From a virus, in the IMG/VR virus record IMGVR_UViG_3300046330_000124, positions 1-47,900 of that record: DNA of 47,900 bases; one strand, 5' to 3'. Under the pieces are notes generated by a model, which was given only the letters and a program-made list of their open reading frames with translations, searched no databases and was not told the origin of the DNA. The position numbers and the translations under genes were made by a program. How positions within the stretch are numbered: the stretch's first letter is position 1; each line of letters opens with the position of its first letter. Below, piece by piece: positions 1-6,952 of the stretch.

Positions 1-213
1 CTCATTTACAATAGCAGCATGATCCCATTCACCTTTGATGAACATGGAAGTATATCGCCCAGATTCATAAGATAAAAGGATGTCACCTGGTTTGATTCGC
101 ATCAACAATGAATCAATAATCTCAGTTGTAAATTCGTTCTCAATATATCCACGACGCTGAAACCATATTTGAATAGGTTTTAGAAATTGCAAAATGCGAC
201 TTCTTATTTGCAC
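1..213 (-). CDS. YiiX-like permuted papain hydrolase, N-terminal part (continues at 47900)
   Basis: This is the first 71 codons of a 185-aa protein whose remainder lies at 47900-47556; the codon ending at position 1 is followed in frame by the codon starting at 47900. It resembles permuted papain-like (YiiX / NlpC-P60 superfamily) amidohydrolases, which cleave peptide or amide bonds in cell-wall or lipid substrates. This part holds the PGDILL motif (residues 42-47) typical of the family start and WDHAAI with the presumed catalytic His65. The GTG start at 213 was chosen because AGGA lies six bases upstream; it overlaps the stop of the upstream lipoprotein gene. It ends the late operon beside spanin-like genes, so a role in lysis or wall processing is inferred. 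The substrate is unknown. Confidence 0.8.
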   Translation of the reverse strand, partial: MQIRSRILQFLKPIQIWFQRRGYIENEFTTEIIDSLLMRIKPGDILLSYESGRYTSMFIKGEWDHAAIVNE

Positions 214-488
214 TGTTTGTCCTGATATTTAAGATAACCTTTATTGAATTGTTCAGGTGTAATACAGATGTATCCGTTTTGACGAAGATCTAAAGGATTA
301 GTCTCAACAAACTGAGTCGTTATTGAACAGTCTTTATTGTCGAATGTAACCAACCGAGTGTTAACTTTATTCTCACGCATGTTGAGAGTGTGAACTTCAA
401 CTACTTCTTTACCTTTGCATCCACTAAGGGCGAGTAAAAAAATCGTCTTCAGCAGCAACAACTTCAGTATTTGTTTTTGTTGGGTCAC
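204..488 (-). CDS. Small outer-membrane lipoprotein, possible o-spanin
   Basis: A 94-aa protein with a basic start, a hydrophobic stretch (residues 7-21) and a lipobox LALSGC ending at Cys24. It should therefore be exported, cut by signal peptidase II and lipidated, leaving a mature part of about 71 residues. The mature part contains three more Cys residues. It starts with GTG, preceded by AGAGG, inside the end of the upstream membrane-protein gene (65-base overlap in another frame). This is the arrangement of Rz/Rz1 spanin pairs, which fuse inner and outer membranes at lysis. It is longer and less proline-rich than classical Rz1, so the spanin role is inference; the lipoprotein assignment is firm. 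Confidence 0.7.
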   Translation of the reverse strand: MTQQKQILKLLLLKTIFLLALSGCKGKEVVEVHTLNMRENKVNTRLVTFDNKDCSITTQFVETNPLDLRQNGYICITPEQFNKGYLKYQDKQCK

Positions 489-756
489 TTGTCACCTCTG
501 TGAGTTTAGCTAATTCTTCTTTACCTTCTTTGACGTGTAAGATATGATTCTTAGCGTGTTTTAGAAATGGTAAAACTACATATTTGAAAGCAGTTTTAAG
601 TATCCAACCATAAAAACCACCAGCAATAGAAGCAACATAATTACCACCATATTTCATAATCAGATCCAACAATGCAGATCCACTGTTGAATTTGAGCCAA
701 TCAACTATTGGGTCGTACCAGTTAGATTTAGTTTTAGTTGATTGACTCTCGCTCAT
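424..756 (-). CDS. Small membrane-associated protein, possible i-spanin or holin
   Basis: A 110-aa protein with a polar N-terminus, a hydrophobic/amphipathic middle (roughly residues 28-66, with a Gly-rich core YVASIAGGFYGWIL), a Lys/Glu-rich helix (about 66-88) and an acidic tail. The single hydrophobic region and the lipoprotein gene embedded in its 3' end suggest an inner-membrane lysis partner (i-spanin or holin). I do not recognise the family. It lies three bases after the stop of the upstream gene, in the same late operon. Hydrophobicity alone does not separate a holin from an i-spanin, since the hydrophobic part is not at the extreme N-terminus as in Rz. Confidence 0.6.
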   Translation of the reverse strand: MSESQSTKTKSNWYDPIVDWLKFNSGSALLDLIMKYGGNYVASIAGGFYGWILKTAFKYVVLPFLKHAKNHILHVKEGKEELAKLTEVTSDPTKTNTEVVAAEDDFFTRP

Positions 757-759
757 ATA

Positions 760-960
760 TTAACCGATTTTGATTTGGTTTAAGATAAGCTCAAGTAAAG
801 CGATATCTTTTTTAGCAATCTCAGTTACTAATTCGTAAGCTGAAATAGTTAATTTATTTTCAGACTTTAAAGAAGGTTTTCCATCTTTGTCAAAGTCTCC
901 GATAAATTCTGCTGTGATAATTACTTCACCTTGTTCATATTTGATTACTGGCTTGTTCAT
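760..960 (-). CDS. Small conserved-looking late protein of unknown function
   Basis: A 66-aa soluble protein with an AAAGGAG ribosome site eight bases before its ATG. It begins with beta-type segments (VIKYEQGEVIITAEF) and ends in a predicted amphipathic helix (ELVTEIAKKDIALLELILNQIKI). There are no Cys residues, signal or membrane segments. It sits between the tail-associated genes and the lysis group of the leftward operon and is followed three bases later by the membrane protein gene. I do not recognise the family; a virion-accessory or lysis-timing role would be guesswork. Confidence 0.6.
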   Translation of the reverse strand: MNKPVIKYEQGEVIITAEFIGDFDKDGKPSLKSENKLTISAYELVTEIAKKDIALLELILNQIKIG

Positions 961-1017
961 AAATACTCCTTTGTATTGTCTCTACATCATCCTAAAGTCA
1001 CAGTTATTAGTCAATAC

Positions 1018-1143
1018 CTATCGGCGTCTAGGTCTAAACATTGGACGCCAAAAGTCAGCGGTGTCCTCAATAACAACAGTTCCGTTAGGTGGGAAATAGA
1101 AACCTGTAAAATACGATTTGGTAAAATAACTACCTGCAAACAT
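1018..1143 (-). CDS. Aromatic-rich 41-aa virion-associated peptide
   Basis: A 41-aa reading frame whose ATG overlaps the TAA of the upstream tail gene (TAATG), so translation is probably coupled. It starts MFAGSYF and repeats the pattern SYF/GFYFPP, then ends in an Arg-rich tail (RPRRR). Short peptides with repeated G-x-YF and YFPP motifs occur after tail genes in many podovirus and siphovirus late operons; their function is not known to me. Evidence is the overlap, the spacing and the resemblance to this recurring peptide. About 57 bases separate it from the next gene. Confidence 0.55.
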   Translation of the reverse strand: MFAGSYFTKSYFTGFYFPPNGTVVIEDTADFWRPMFRPRRR

Positions 1144-2030
1144 TATAGCACATCCGTTGTTACTACATCTCTGTTACCATTTGTGTCAACATCTGCTGTG
1201 ATTCTAGTAACTGTATCATTTATATCTCTAATTTTAACCGTAGACATACCTGCACCTGAAAGTTTACCAGCAAGTGCAGAAAGCATCAAACGTAAAGAAC
1301 TTTTCAGTGAGTAACCAGGCTCAACAGGTTCGTCGAACATAGCGTTTACTATAGTTATAGGTTCAGTCATTGTTACAATTTCTGAAAGAGTACGCCCTGT
1401 TGATCCTGTAATTAAATGATCTGCCAATATAGTATCCCAAACTTCAGCTGCAATTTGAGCAGGCGTTGCTGTTCCTGTAGTTACCGACATATCTGCACTA
1501 ATATTAGCTGTTGCAAAATTTCCTGCATTAGTTAATAAAAAGCTAGCATCAAGCGAAGCCATTAAATCTATAATAGCGCCAAGTTGAGCATCTGTAATTG
1601 TCATACTCGCTGTAATAGAAGCTTGTAATGCCGATACCGCTGCAAGCTGAGCATCTGTTGTAGTTATTGATCCACTAATAGAAGCTAGTAAATTTGCAAT
1701 CTGATCAAGCTGTGCCTGAGTAATGTTTATAGATCCAGATAAATTAGCCTCAGCATTTATGCCACCTGCTAACATAGCTAGTGTTTCAACTATAGAAACT
1801 TCCATCTGTCTATAAGAACTCATGCCACCAGCCACTAAAGGCATTACCCAAGATCCTGGATGAACATAGCCGTTAGGTGTTCCAGATTTTTTTTCAACAG
1901 CACCTAGGTAACGATTTTTAAAGGCTGATTGAGGAGTAATAGTATTAGGAACTCCATACGAAGTAGTACCAGAATTAAATTCTCGATTGATTACTCCGTT
2001 TGAATTTGTATAGTTCCTAATTAAAGCCAT
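1143..2030 (-). CDS. Tail-associated structural protein with 21-residue repeats
   Basis: A 295-aa protein with three head-to-tail repeats of 21 residues at about 99-161, each with a segment like TITDAQL followed by a hydrophobic helix ending in LxAS. The C-terminal third (AAEVWDTIL, then SLRLMLSALAGKLSGAG, then IRDINDTVTRI) matches a module common at the end of phage tail or base proteins. No signal or membrane segment is seen. It lies directly after the two paralogous tail proteins in the late operon. The repeats probably form a helical or trimeric rod. A virion role is likely, but the exact position in the particle is unknown. Confidence 0.65.
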   Translation of the reverse strand: MALIRNYTNSNGVINREFNSGTTSYGVPNTITPQSAFKNRYLGAVEKKSGTPNGYVHPGSWVMPLVAGGMSSYRQMEVSIVETLAMLAGGINAEANLSGSINITQAQLDQIANLLASISGSITTTDAQLAAVSALQASITASMTITDAQLGAIIDLMASLDASFLLTNAGNFATANISADMSVTTGTATPAQIAAEVWDTILADHLITGSTGRTLSEIVTMTEPITIVNAMFDEPVEPGYSLKSSLRLMLSALAGKLSGAGMSTVKIRDINDTVTRITADVDTNGNRDVVTTDVL

Positions 2031-2033
2031 CTA

Positions 2034-3293
2034 TTATCCCCAAGCTGTTTCAATATGACCTAAGAAAGTTGTAGCTGCTGCTGTTGCCCCACCTGCTATA
2101 TAAATTAAACCAAGCTTTGCGCCATCTTGAACACGCTCTAAGCTTGGAATCATGTTAACAAAATCACGTTCATAATACACGTTGGCAGCTGGAATAGGAA
2201 TCATCGCTAACTCTTTATATAAAACTAAATCGTAATATGTATTTGTACCAGCAAGAGCTGATAAGTTACATGACTGTATTGATCTAATGCCATTGTCGTT
2301 ATTGGCCAACGGTAGTGGAAAGTAATTTCCTGCTGCGATTCCTGAATGAGTGATTTGACCCATTGGTGCTGAAGCTGTACAAGCGACAGTGAAAGGCATT
2401 TGTCTACTTGCTGTACCTGCTTCATTTGTATAATTCATTAAAAAGTTATGCGCGCCTGCACCGACTGTAGTGTTTGAATTTGCATAACCTTGACCTCTAG
2501 ATACCAAAAATGATCTAACTCCAGCCCCTGTTGTGTACCTAGGTAAATTGTTTGTGTTACCTAAAGTCTGTACGGATGCGGTACCAGCATCAATGTAAGG
2601 ATAAGCTCCTAATAAATCTACAACCAGTAACTGGCCAACACCTGTTGCAGCAGTCGTCATAAATCCTGCACTTAATAAATGTTTTGTATCTGGTGTTACG
2701 TTTCCACCGTGATACATAGAAGGATTATTTGAATCTGTCAGTGGATTAAACCCTGATGTTAAAGAAGTTAAACCGCCCCATTCGACTACTGAAATATTAC
2801 TTACAGTAAACACGCCTGTATTTACAGAAGCTTGTAAAACAAAACCTGCTGTTGAAGATGCTGTAATAAACTCAACAAATGTTGCTGCACTTGATCTTAA
2901 TGTTCCTGTTGCTCCTCCTAATGTAAAATTAACACTAGATGATGTGTACGCTGAGATCGTAAATTGAACTCGATATGTTCTACCTGAAACGATATTCACG
3001 TTTAATGAATCAGCTGTTAATGTCGTAGCTGTTCCGGATGTCTTTACAAAACCAGAAGTACCTGCCCAGCCAGTACCATTCGGTGTCCAATTAAATAAAC
3101 TAGTTGGAGCGTAACTATTTATTAAATGCTCGCCATACCCTGAAAATGTTGGCGAACCTGCTAATGTATTAAAATCATAAGCTCGACCAGCAACGCCTGC
3201 GAAGCCAGAATTTGTAATTTTATTAACTGTTGTTCTATTTTTTTTACCAGCCGTTAATTCTGATATTAAATCATCTGTACTGCTAAATCCCAT
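2034..3293 (-). CDS. Tail protein, paralogue of 3311-4165 with inserted beta-sandwich module
   Basis: A 419-aa protein that aligns along its length with the upstream 284-aa protein: both share VSPNTKYL/VTPDTKHL, LPRYT-x-GRGV/GAGV, MNYTN/INYTN, GIRSI/GIRSV and the final WG. Residues about 60-180 have no counterpart. They read like a carbohydrate-binding jelly roll (GRTYRVQFTISAY, then VNFTLGG, then FVLQASVNTGVFTVSNISVVEW), as in CBM families 4 and 9. The core family is one of phage structural proteins I cannot name. The insert suggests glycan contact, hence a receptor-binding or capsule-binding role by inference. The ATG follows a 17-base gap with the ribosome site AAGGAG. Confidence 0.7.
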   Translation of the reverse strand: MGFSSTDDLISELTAGKKNRTTVNKITNSGFAGVAGRAYDFNTLAGSPTFSGYGEHLINSYAPTSLFNWTPNGTGWAGTSGFVKTSGTATTLTADSLNVNIVSGRTYRVQFTISAYTSSSVNFTLGGATGTLRSSAATFVEFITASSTAGFVLQASVNTGVFTVSNISVVEWGGLTSLTSGFNPLTDSNNPSMYHGGNVTPDTKHLLSAGFMTTAATGVGQLLVVDLLGAYPYIDAGTASVQTLGNTNNLPRYTTGAGVRSFLVSRGQGYANSNTTVGAGAHNFLMNYTNEAGTASRQMPFTVACTASAPMGQITHSGIAAGNYFPLPLANNDNGIRSIQSCNLSALAGTNTYYDLVLYKELAMIPIPAANVYYERDFVNMIPSLERVQDGAKLGLIYIAGGATAAATTFLGHIETAWG

Positions 3294-3310
3294 TTAAAAC
3301 TCCTTGGGTT

Positions 3311-4165
3311 TTATCCCCATATTGATTGTAAATTACCATAAAATACCTGAACTGCCAGTGAAGCATTACCTGATCCGATCATTCCAATGTATGCGCCGTC
3401 TTGAATAACTGGCATATTCATACCTTGGTTGATTAAAAAATCTTTCTCAGCAGGCACTGAATTTTCTCTTATAGACATGCAACCTAAATCTTGAACTAAA
3501 ACTAATGCTAAAATCCCACCATTAGGGTTTTCAAAAGTAATAGATTCGACACTTCTTATTCCAGTGTCACCTTCAGCTAAAGGAATATGCCATCCAAATT
3601 GAGGATAAAATGTTCCACTATTTCCGGATGAAACCACACAACTTGCGCTACCCCATGTATTCGTAGTACATCGTTGAGATATTCTACCTGAAACACCGTT
3701 TTGATTTGTGTAATTGATTCTATATGCAGCATTGCCTGTATAAGTACCCTGAGATACTAACATCGCTTTAACGCCGCGACCGTCTGTATATCTTGGAAGC
3801 GTTACTGTGTTATCTAATAATTGCTCGTCTGTACTGTCCCCATCAATGAATGGATAATACAAAAGATAATCTAATATCACAAAATTAGAAGGTGAGGCAC
3901 TCATCATTGTAGCGCTCTTGAGATATTTGGTATTAGGCGAAACATTCTGGCCTAGCTGAATACCTTCACGAGATAACAACGTAGCTGCCACTAGAGGAGT
4001 AGAAGCATAGAAATTTGTGACGGGGTGACCTGGATACATAGAAAAGTCATACCACAACCCAGAAGAAGTGTTTGTTCCTTGCATAGTTTTACGGAAGGTC
4101 CCTCGGTGAGATTGACCTCCTTCAACTACTTTATCGACTAAATCTTTAATTGATTTAAATGGCAT
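3311..4165 (-). CDS. Tail/virion protein, short paralogue of 2034-3293
   Basis: A 284-aa protein homologous by eye to the following gene but without the inserted beta-sandwich. Conserved blocks include the N-terminal region before YDF, the LPRYTDGRGVKAML segment, the INYTN segment and the C-terminal QSIWG. No signal, membrane segment or enzyme motif is visible. Its start overlaps the end of the 59-aa gene upstream by 11 bases. The pair probably arose by tandem duplication. Position between small virion proteins and the repeat protein suggests a decoration or tail-tip component; the function is unproven. Confidence 0.65.
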   Translation of the reverse strand: MPFKSIKDLVDKVVEGGQSHRGTFRKTMQGTNTSSGLWYDFSMYPGHPVTNFYASTPLVAATLLSREGIQLGQNVSPNTKYLKSATMMSASPSNFVILDYLLYYPFIDGDSTDEQLLDNTVTLPRYTDGRGVKAMLVSQGTYTGNAAYRINYTNQNGVSGRISQRCTTNTWGSASCVVSSGNSGTFYPQFGWHIPLAEGDTGIRSVESITFENPNGGILALVLVQDLGCMSIRENSVPAEKDFLINQGMNMPVIQDGAYIGMIGSGNASLAVQVFYGNLQSIWG

Positions 4166-4334
4166 CTTCTACAACCTCTTGATTTGGAATCTCAACATCA
4201 ACAACAAATAAAGTCTTTAAGTATACAAACTTAATTTGTTGATCTATAGTTAAAGCCTGACCTGTTATCATTTGATTGATATACATATCGAACAAGGCTC
4301 TAGGTGTATGAATCATCATTTGATATTCATTCAT
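4155..4334 (-). CDS. 59-aa hypothetical protein
   Basis: A short reading frame (59 aa) whose ATG comes one base after the TAA of the upstream gene (TAATATG) and whose end overlaps the next gene by 11 bases; both are signs of a real coupled gene in this compact operon. The sequence is helical and Met-rich at the start (MNEYQMMIH), followed by ALTIDQQIKFVYLKTLFVVD and an acidic end. Small proteins of this type, placed after tail-fibre-like genes, may act as chaperones or adaptors. I do not recognise the family. Without it, the 170 bases between the flanking genes would be empty, which is unusual here. Confidence 0.55.
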   Translation of the reverse strand: MNEYQMMIHTPRALFDMYINQMITGQALTIDQQIKFVYLKTLFVVDVEIPNQEVVEDAI

Positions 4335-4335
4335 A

Positions 4336-4743
4336 TTAGTCTAGTGTAAAGACTAATGCCGCAGCACTGAACTGTGGCTGAATACCAGATGCTACTGACA
4401 CAGATGAATTTAATGCACCAGATACAATAATATTACCTGCTCCTGATGCTGTATCAACAATAGATACGTGAGTACATACTGCTGAACCACCAGAGCAAAC
4501 TGGAAACTGTTCTAAGTTTGTGTTGGATATTGTAGCACCTGATACAGTAATGTCTGAAGCTCTTGTTAAAGCTACTCGAGCATAACCTGTATAAGCTGCC
4601 TCACTTGTTACTGCTGTGCCTGCTTCACCTGGATCGGCTGTGTGAAGAGCTAGCCACAAATCTGTGTTAGCATTCCAAGGTAATGCTGTCGCCTTGAATA
4701 TCTGGTTAAGAACTGCTGTTTCTGCTGCGTTTGAAAATGACAT
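4336..4743 (-). CDS. Phage structural protein of the LHTADPG type
   Basis: A 135-aa protein with a pattern seen in many phage tail-module proteins: WLALHTADPGEAGTAV near residues 26-41, then YTGYARVAL, an N-x-x-x-FP segment, THVSIVDTASGAGN and a final beta strand. It is probably an all-beta virion protein. The start overlaps the last base of the upstream coiled-coil gene. Function in the family is not established as far as I know; it usually accompanies tail fibre genes. No catalytic motif is visible. Confidence 0.65.
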   Translation of the reverse strand: MSFSNAAETAVLNQIFKATALPWNANTDLWLALHTADPGEAGTAVTSEAAYTGYARVALTRASDITVSGATISNTNLEQFPVCSGGSAVCTHVSIVDTASGAGNIIVSGALNSSVSVASGIQPQFSAAALVFTLD

Positions 4744-5219
4744 TATAAACTCCCTTTAATTGACGCCAATTGAGTTTGAATAACTTCAAGTTTTTTAGAC
4801 TCTTCTAAGATTTGTGATTTGACAAATGCCAACTGAGCTATGTCTTTTTTTAACAAAGCTTCTACTTCTTTATTTTTATTGAGTAAAGAAGCGTGAATAT
4901 TGTTTGCATCAGCAGCAGACTTTGTAATCTTATCTTCTGCAATTTTTTGCGCATCCTTGGTAATCTCTAAAGCTTTAGATTCTGCATCTTTTAAAACGTC
5001 AGAAGCTCTTTGGTTATTGGAATTGATTGATTCGATGATCACATCGTTGTCTTTAGATAAAGTGTCACACTCTTTAATGAGTGTTACTTTTTTAATTTCT
5101 AATTCTTTAACATGATTCTCCAAAGAACCAAGTTTATCAATCTCATCAGCTGCTTCGATAAGACCTTTGAACATTACTGATAATCGTTTAATATTTTCTG
5201 ATGCTTCTTGTAATTTCAT
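4743..5219 (-). CDS. Coiled-coil virion-module protein
   Basis: A 158-aa protein made almost entirely of charged heptad-like helix, for example LKDAESKALEITKDAQKIAE and a C-terminal segment ending LASIKGSL. No hydrophobic signal or membrane segment is present, and there are no Cys pairs. It follows its upstream neighbour by one base and overlaps its downstream neighbour by one base. It probably forms an oligomeric coiled coil that joins or spaces tail proteins, or serves as a tail-fibre chaperone. The family is not recognised. Confidence 0.6.
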   Translation of the reverse strand: MKLQEASENIKRLSVMFKGLIEAADEIDKLGSLENHVKELEIKKVTLIKECDTLSKDNDVIIESINSNNQRASDVLKDAESKALEITKDAQKIAEDKITKSAADANNIHASLLNKNKEVEALLKKDIAQLAFVKSQILEESKKLEVIQTQLASIKGSL

Positions 5220-5220
5220 A

Positions 5221-5571
5221 TTACTTCCCTACCGTTAATAAATTTACATTGATTGATACTGCGGCTCCACCACTTACACTTGGTCGAATGAACCGAGTCA
5301 CTTGTAATACTTGTCTAACACCTGCTGTAGTGAAGCTCAGAGCTGCACCAGCCGTATCAGTTAATGTAGCATATGTTACACCATCGTTTGATCCTTCGAT
5401 AATACAAGTAGCTCCACCAAATGTTCCGCCTACTTGTACAGAGCGATCTGCAAATGATGGATTAGAAATTGGTGTACCAGTATCTGATGTTGCTAAAGCA
5501 GTCCAAGTAACTAAAGCTACTTTACCTAATGCTCCTGATAAGTTCGTTCCTGTGTTTTGAATTACTGCCAT
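5221..5571 (-). CDS. Small beta-rich virion protein
   Basis: A 116-aa protein preceded by the ribosome site AAAGGAG. It is rich in Thr, Ser, Ala and Val and has short beta strands such as GATCIIEGSNDGVTYATLTD and a final ISINVNLLTVG. The segment EGSNDGVTYATL is typical of small phage decoration or tail-associated beta proteins that occur in tandem with coiled-coil partners. No signal or membrane segment is seen. A structural role is inferred from composition and place in the operon; the specific role is unknown. Confidence 0.6.
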   Translation of the reverse strand: MAVIQNTGTNLSGALGKVALVTWTALATSDTGTPISNPSFADRSVQVGGTFGGATCIIEGSNDGVTYATLTDTAGAALSFTTAGVRQVLQVTRFIRPSVSGGAAVSINVNLLTVGK

Positions 5572-5583
5572 TTAAGACTCCTT

Positions 5584-5799
5584 TTAATTACTAATTGCTA
5601 AAACTATTTGTATTACAACTCCGACAATTGCTGAGATTACTACTGATCCTCCCACGATTTGCCATTTAAATTCAAGCATTGATGTTATATCTGTTGCCAT
5701 CAAGTCTAACTTGTCATTAAGCTCTGTGTCAAGTTTGTCTACTTTTTGATCTACCTTGGCTATGTCTTCTTTTAGCCAATCTAACATGCGTTGTTCCAT
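5584..5799 (-). CDS. XhlA-like membrane protein (coiled coil plus C-terminal TM)
   Basis: A 71-aa protein with an N-terminal charged coiled coil (about residues 8-40, DQKVDKLDTELNDKLD) and one C-terminal membrane segment (about 47-68, VGGSVVISAIVGVVIQIVL). This is the layout of the haemolysin XhlA family, found beside phage lysis genes and thought to help holins. The ATG at 5799 was preferred over a TTG one codon earlier because GAGG lies five bases upstream. It sits after a hairpin (5819-5840) and away from the endolysin gene, which is on the other strand. A second protein of the same layout occurs at 36065-36298. Confidence 0.6.
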   Translation of the reverse strand: MEQRMLDWLKEDIAKVDQKVDKLDTELNDKLDLMATDITSMLEFKWQIVGGSVVISAIVGVVIQIVLAISN

Positions 5800-5818
5800 C
5801 AATACCTCACTTAAAATG

Positions 5819-5840
5819 CTCCCACATTTTACAGTGGGAG
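5819..5840 (-). terminator. Hairpin, possible terminator or attenuator in the late operon
   Basis: A perfect 7-bp stem CTCCCAC/GTGGGAG with an 8-base loop lies just after the stop of the 5851-6225 gene. On the leftward strand it is followed by CATTTTAA, a short U-containing tail; on the other strand by an A/T-rich stretch. It could partly terminate late transcription after the tail-fibre group or protect mRNA ends. Confidence 0.5.
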
Positions 5841-5850
5841 TAAATTATTA

Positions 5851-6225
5851 TTACACCTTTGGTTTTAATAAGTCAGCGTAAGCGATCTCAGATGCAGACT
5901 CAGACGCTTGTTGCTCATTTAACTTAGTCAACATCTCAGCTTTAAAAGCTTCAACAGCTGCTTCGATTTGTGCTGGGATTGTTTCAATAGCCGCAGCTAA
6001 TTGAGCGATCTGAGCATTTAACGGTTCAGCAGTTGTCAAGATTGCAGCTTGGTATTCAGCTTCAGTGTAGATACCATCGTTAGCGATTGATCCACCGCCA
6101 ACAGCAAAACCTTCATTGTAAGCTGCACTTACTTCAGCTGCAATGTCTACTTTGATTGTTTCTAAAACTGTAATCTCTGCCTGTTTGGCTGCGATCAGTT
6201 GATCTAATTTTTCTGTTGATGCCAT
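5851..6225 (-). CDS. Ala/Glu-rich coiled-coil protein
   Basis: A 124-aa protein with two helical halves: STEKLDQLIAAKQAEITVLE at the start and a long Ala-rich helix (about 65-105, AQIAQLAAAIETIPAQIEAA) at the end, separated by a Gly-rich turn (FAVGGGSIANDGIYTEAEY, residues about 40-58). No signal peptide. An AAAGGGG ribosome site precedes the ATG. It lies between the glycine-rich adhesin-type protein and the XhlA-like protein, and may be a tail-fibre assembly or attachment factor. The family is not recognised. Confidence 0.6.
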   Translation of the reverse strand: MASTEKLDQLIAAKQAEITVLETIKVDIAAEVSAAYNEGFAVGGGSIANDGIYTEAEYQAAILTTAEPLNAQIAQLAAAIETIPAQIEAAVEAFKAEMLTKLNEQQASESASEIAYADLLKPKV

Positions 6226-6271
6226 TTTGTGTTCCCCTTTTATATTAAGCTCTCGTTATTGAGAGGTTTAT

Positions 6272-6940
6272 TTAATAATATTCTTCTACTACAATTAGTC
6301 CTGCTGACCCAGCTTGGCCTGCAAATCCAGAAGTTCCAGCCGTACCAGCCGTTCCTGCTGCTCCTACCGCGTAAGCATAAGTCGCAGAAGGAGAAGATAT
6401 TTGTGCATAACTATATCCACCAGCTCCACCACCATTACCAAGTAAAACAGCAACACCTGTTGAGTTACCACCACTACCGCCTGAACCTGAGTTTGCAGAA
6501 ACAGCCGCGTTAGTTCGGCCGCCGCCTCCGCCGTTAAAACCAGCTCCGCCCTCTGGTCCAGCGGTAAAGGTAGTAGCTGTATTGTATTGATGATAACTAC
6601 CTCCACCTGTTCCCGCAGCGGATAGAATAGTTAAGGCAGGACCATTGATAGTTGATGTTCCGCCTACTGCGCCAGTTGCGCCAATTCCTCCATCAGTTCC
6701 ACCGACTCCACCATTTGAAGTAATAAGAGATGATCCAAACGTACTGTCCCCACCAGTACCACCGTCACCAGCAGACGAGGCAGTGCCAGATCCAGCTCCA
6801 CCACCACCTGCTCCAACAACAGTCACTCGAATATATTTAACTCCTGCTGGAGTTGTATAAGTTCCAGATCCAGATGTGAATCTTTGAATCGTTGGAGCCG
6901 TTGGGCTTATCATTATACTTGGTATCTTAGTTAATGGCAT
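6272..6940 (-). CDS. Glycine-rich tail adhesin-type protein
   Basis: A 222-aa protein whose N-terminal part carries the phage glycine-rich module FTSGSGTYTTPAGVKYIRV followed by VTVVGAGGGG. The rest is runs of Gly separated by Ser, Ala and Thr, with hydrophobic strand ends such as AGLIVVEEYY at the C-terminus. Gly-rich regions of this kind can fold into polyglycine-II bundles as in the distal adhesins of T-even-like phages, and act at the receptor-binding tip. The assignment rests on composition and the module; a link to host range is inference. It follows the propeller-like tail protein in the same operon. Confidence 0.7.
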   Translation of the reverse strand: MPLTKIPSIMISPTAPTIQRFTSGSGTYTTPAGVKYIRVTVVGAGGGGAGSGTASSAGDGGTGGDSTFGSSLITSNGGVGGTDGGIGATGAVGGTSTINGPALTILSAAGTGGGSYHQYNTATTFTAGPEGGAGFNGGGGGRTNAAVSANSGSGGSGGNSTGVAVLLGNGGGAGGYSYAQISSPSATYAYAVGAAGTAGTAGTSGFAGQAGSAGLIVVEEYY

Positions 6941-6952
6941 TTATATATTCTC

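Noticed and set aside
2034-4165. Diversity-generating retroelement acting on the tail proteins, as in phage BPP-1
   Set aside because: No reverse transcriptase gene and no template/variable repeat pair were found; the two similar genes are diverged paralogues, not a repeat pair with adenine changes.
6229-6513. Rightward frame opposite the glycine-rich protein
   Set aside because: It is low-complexity Leu/His/Gln-rich sequence produced by reading Gly codons on the other strand.
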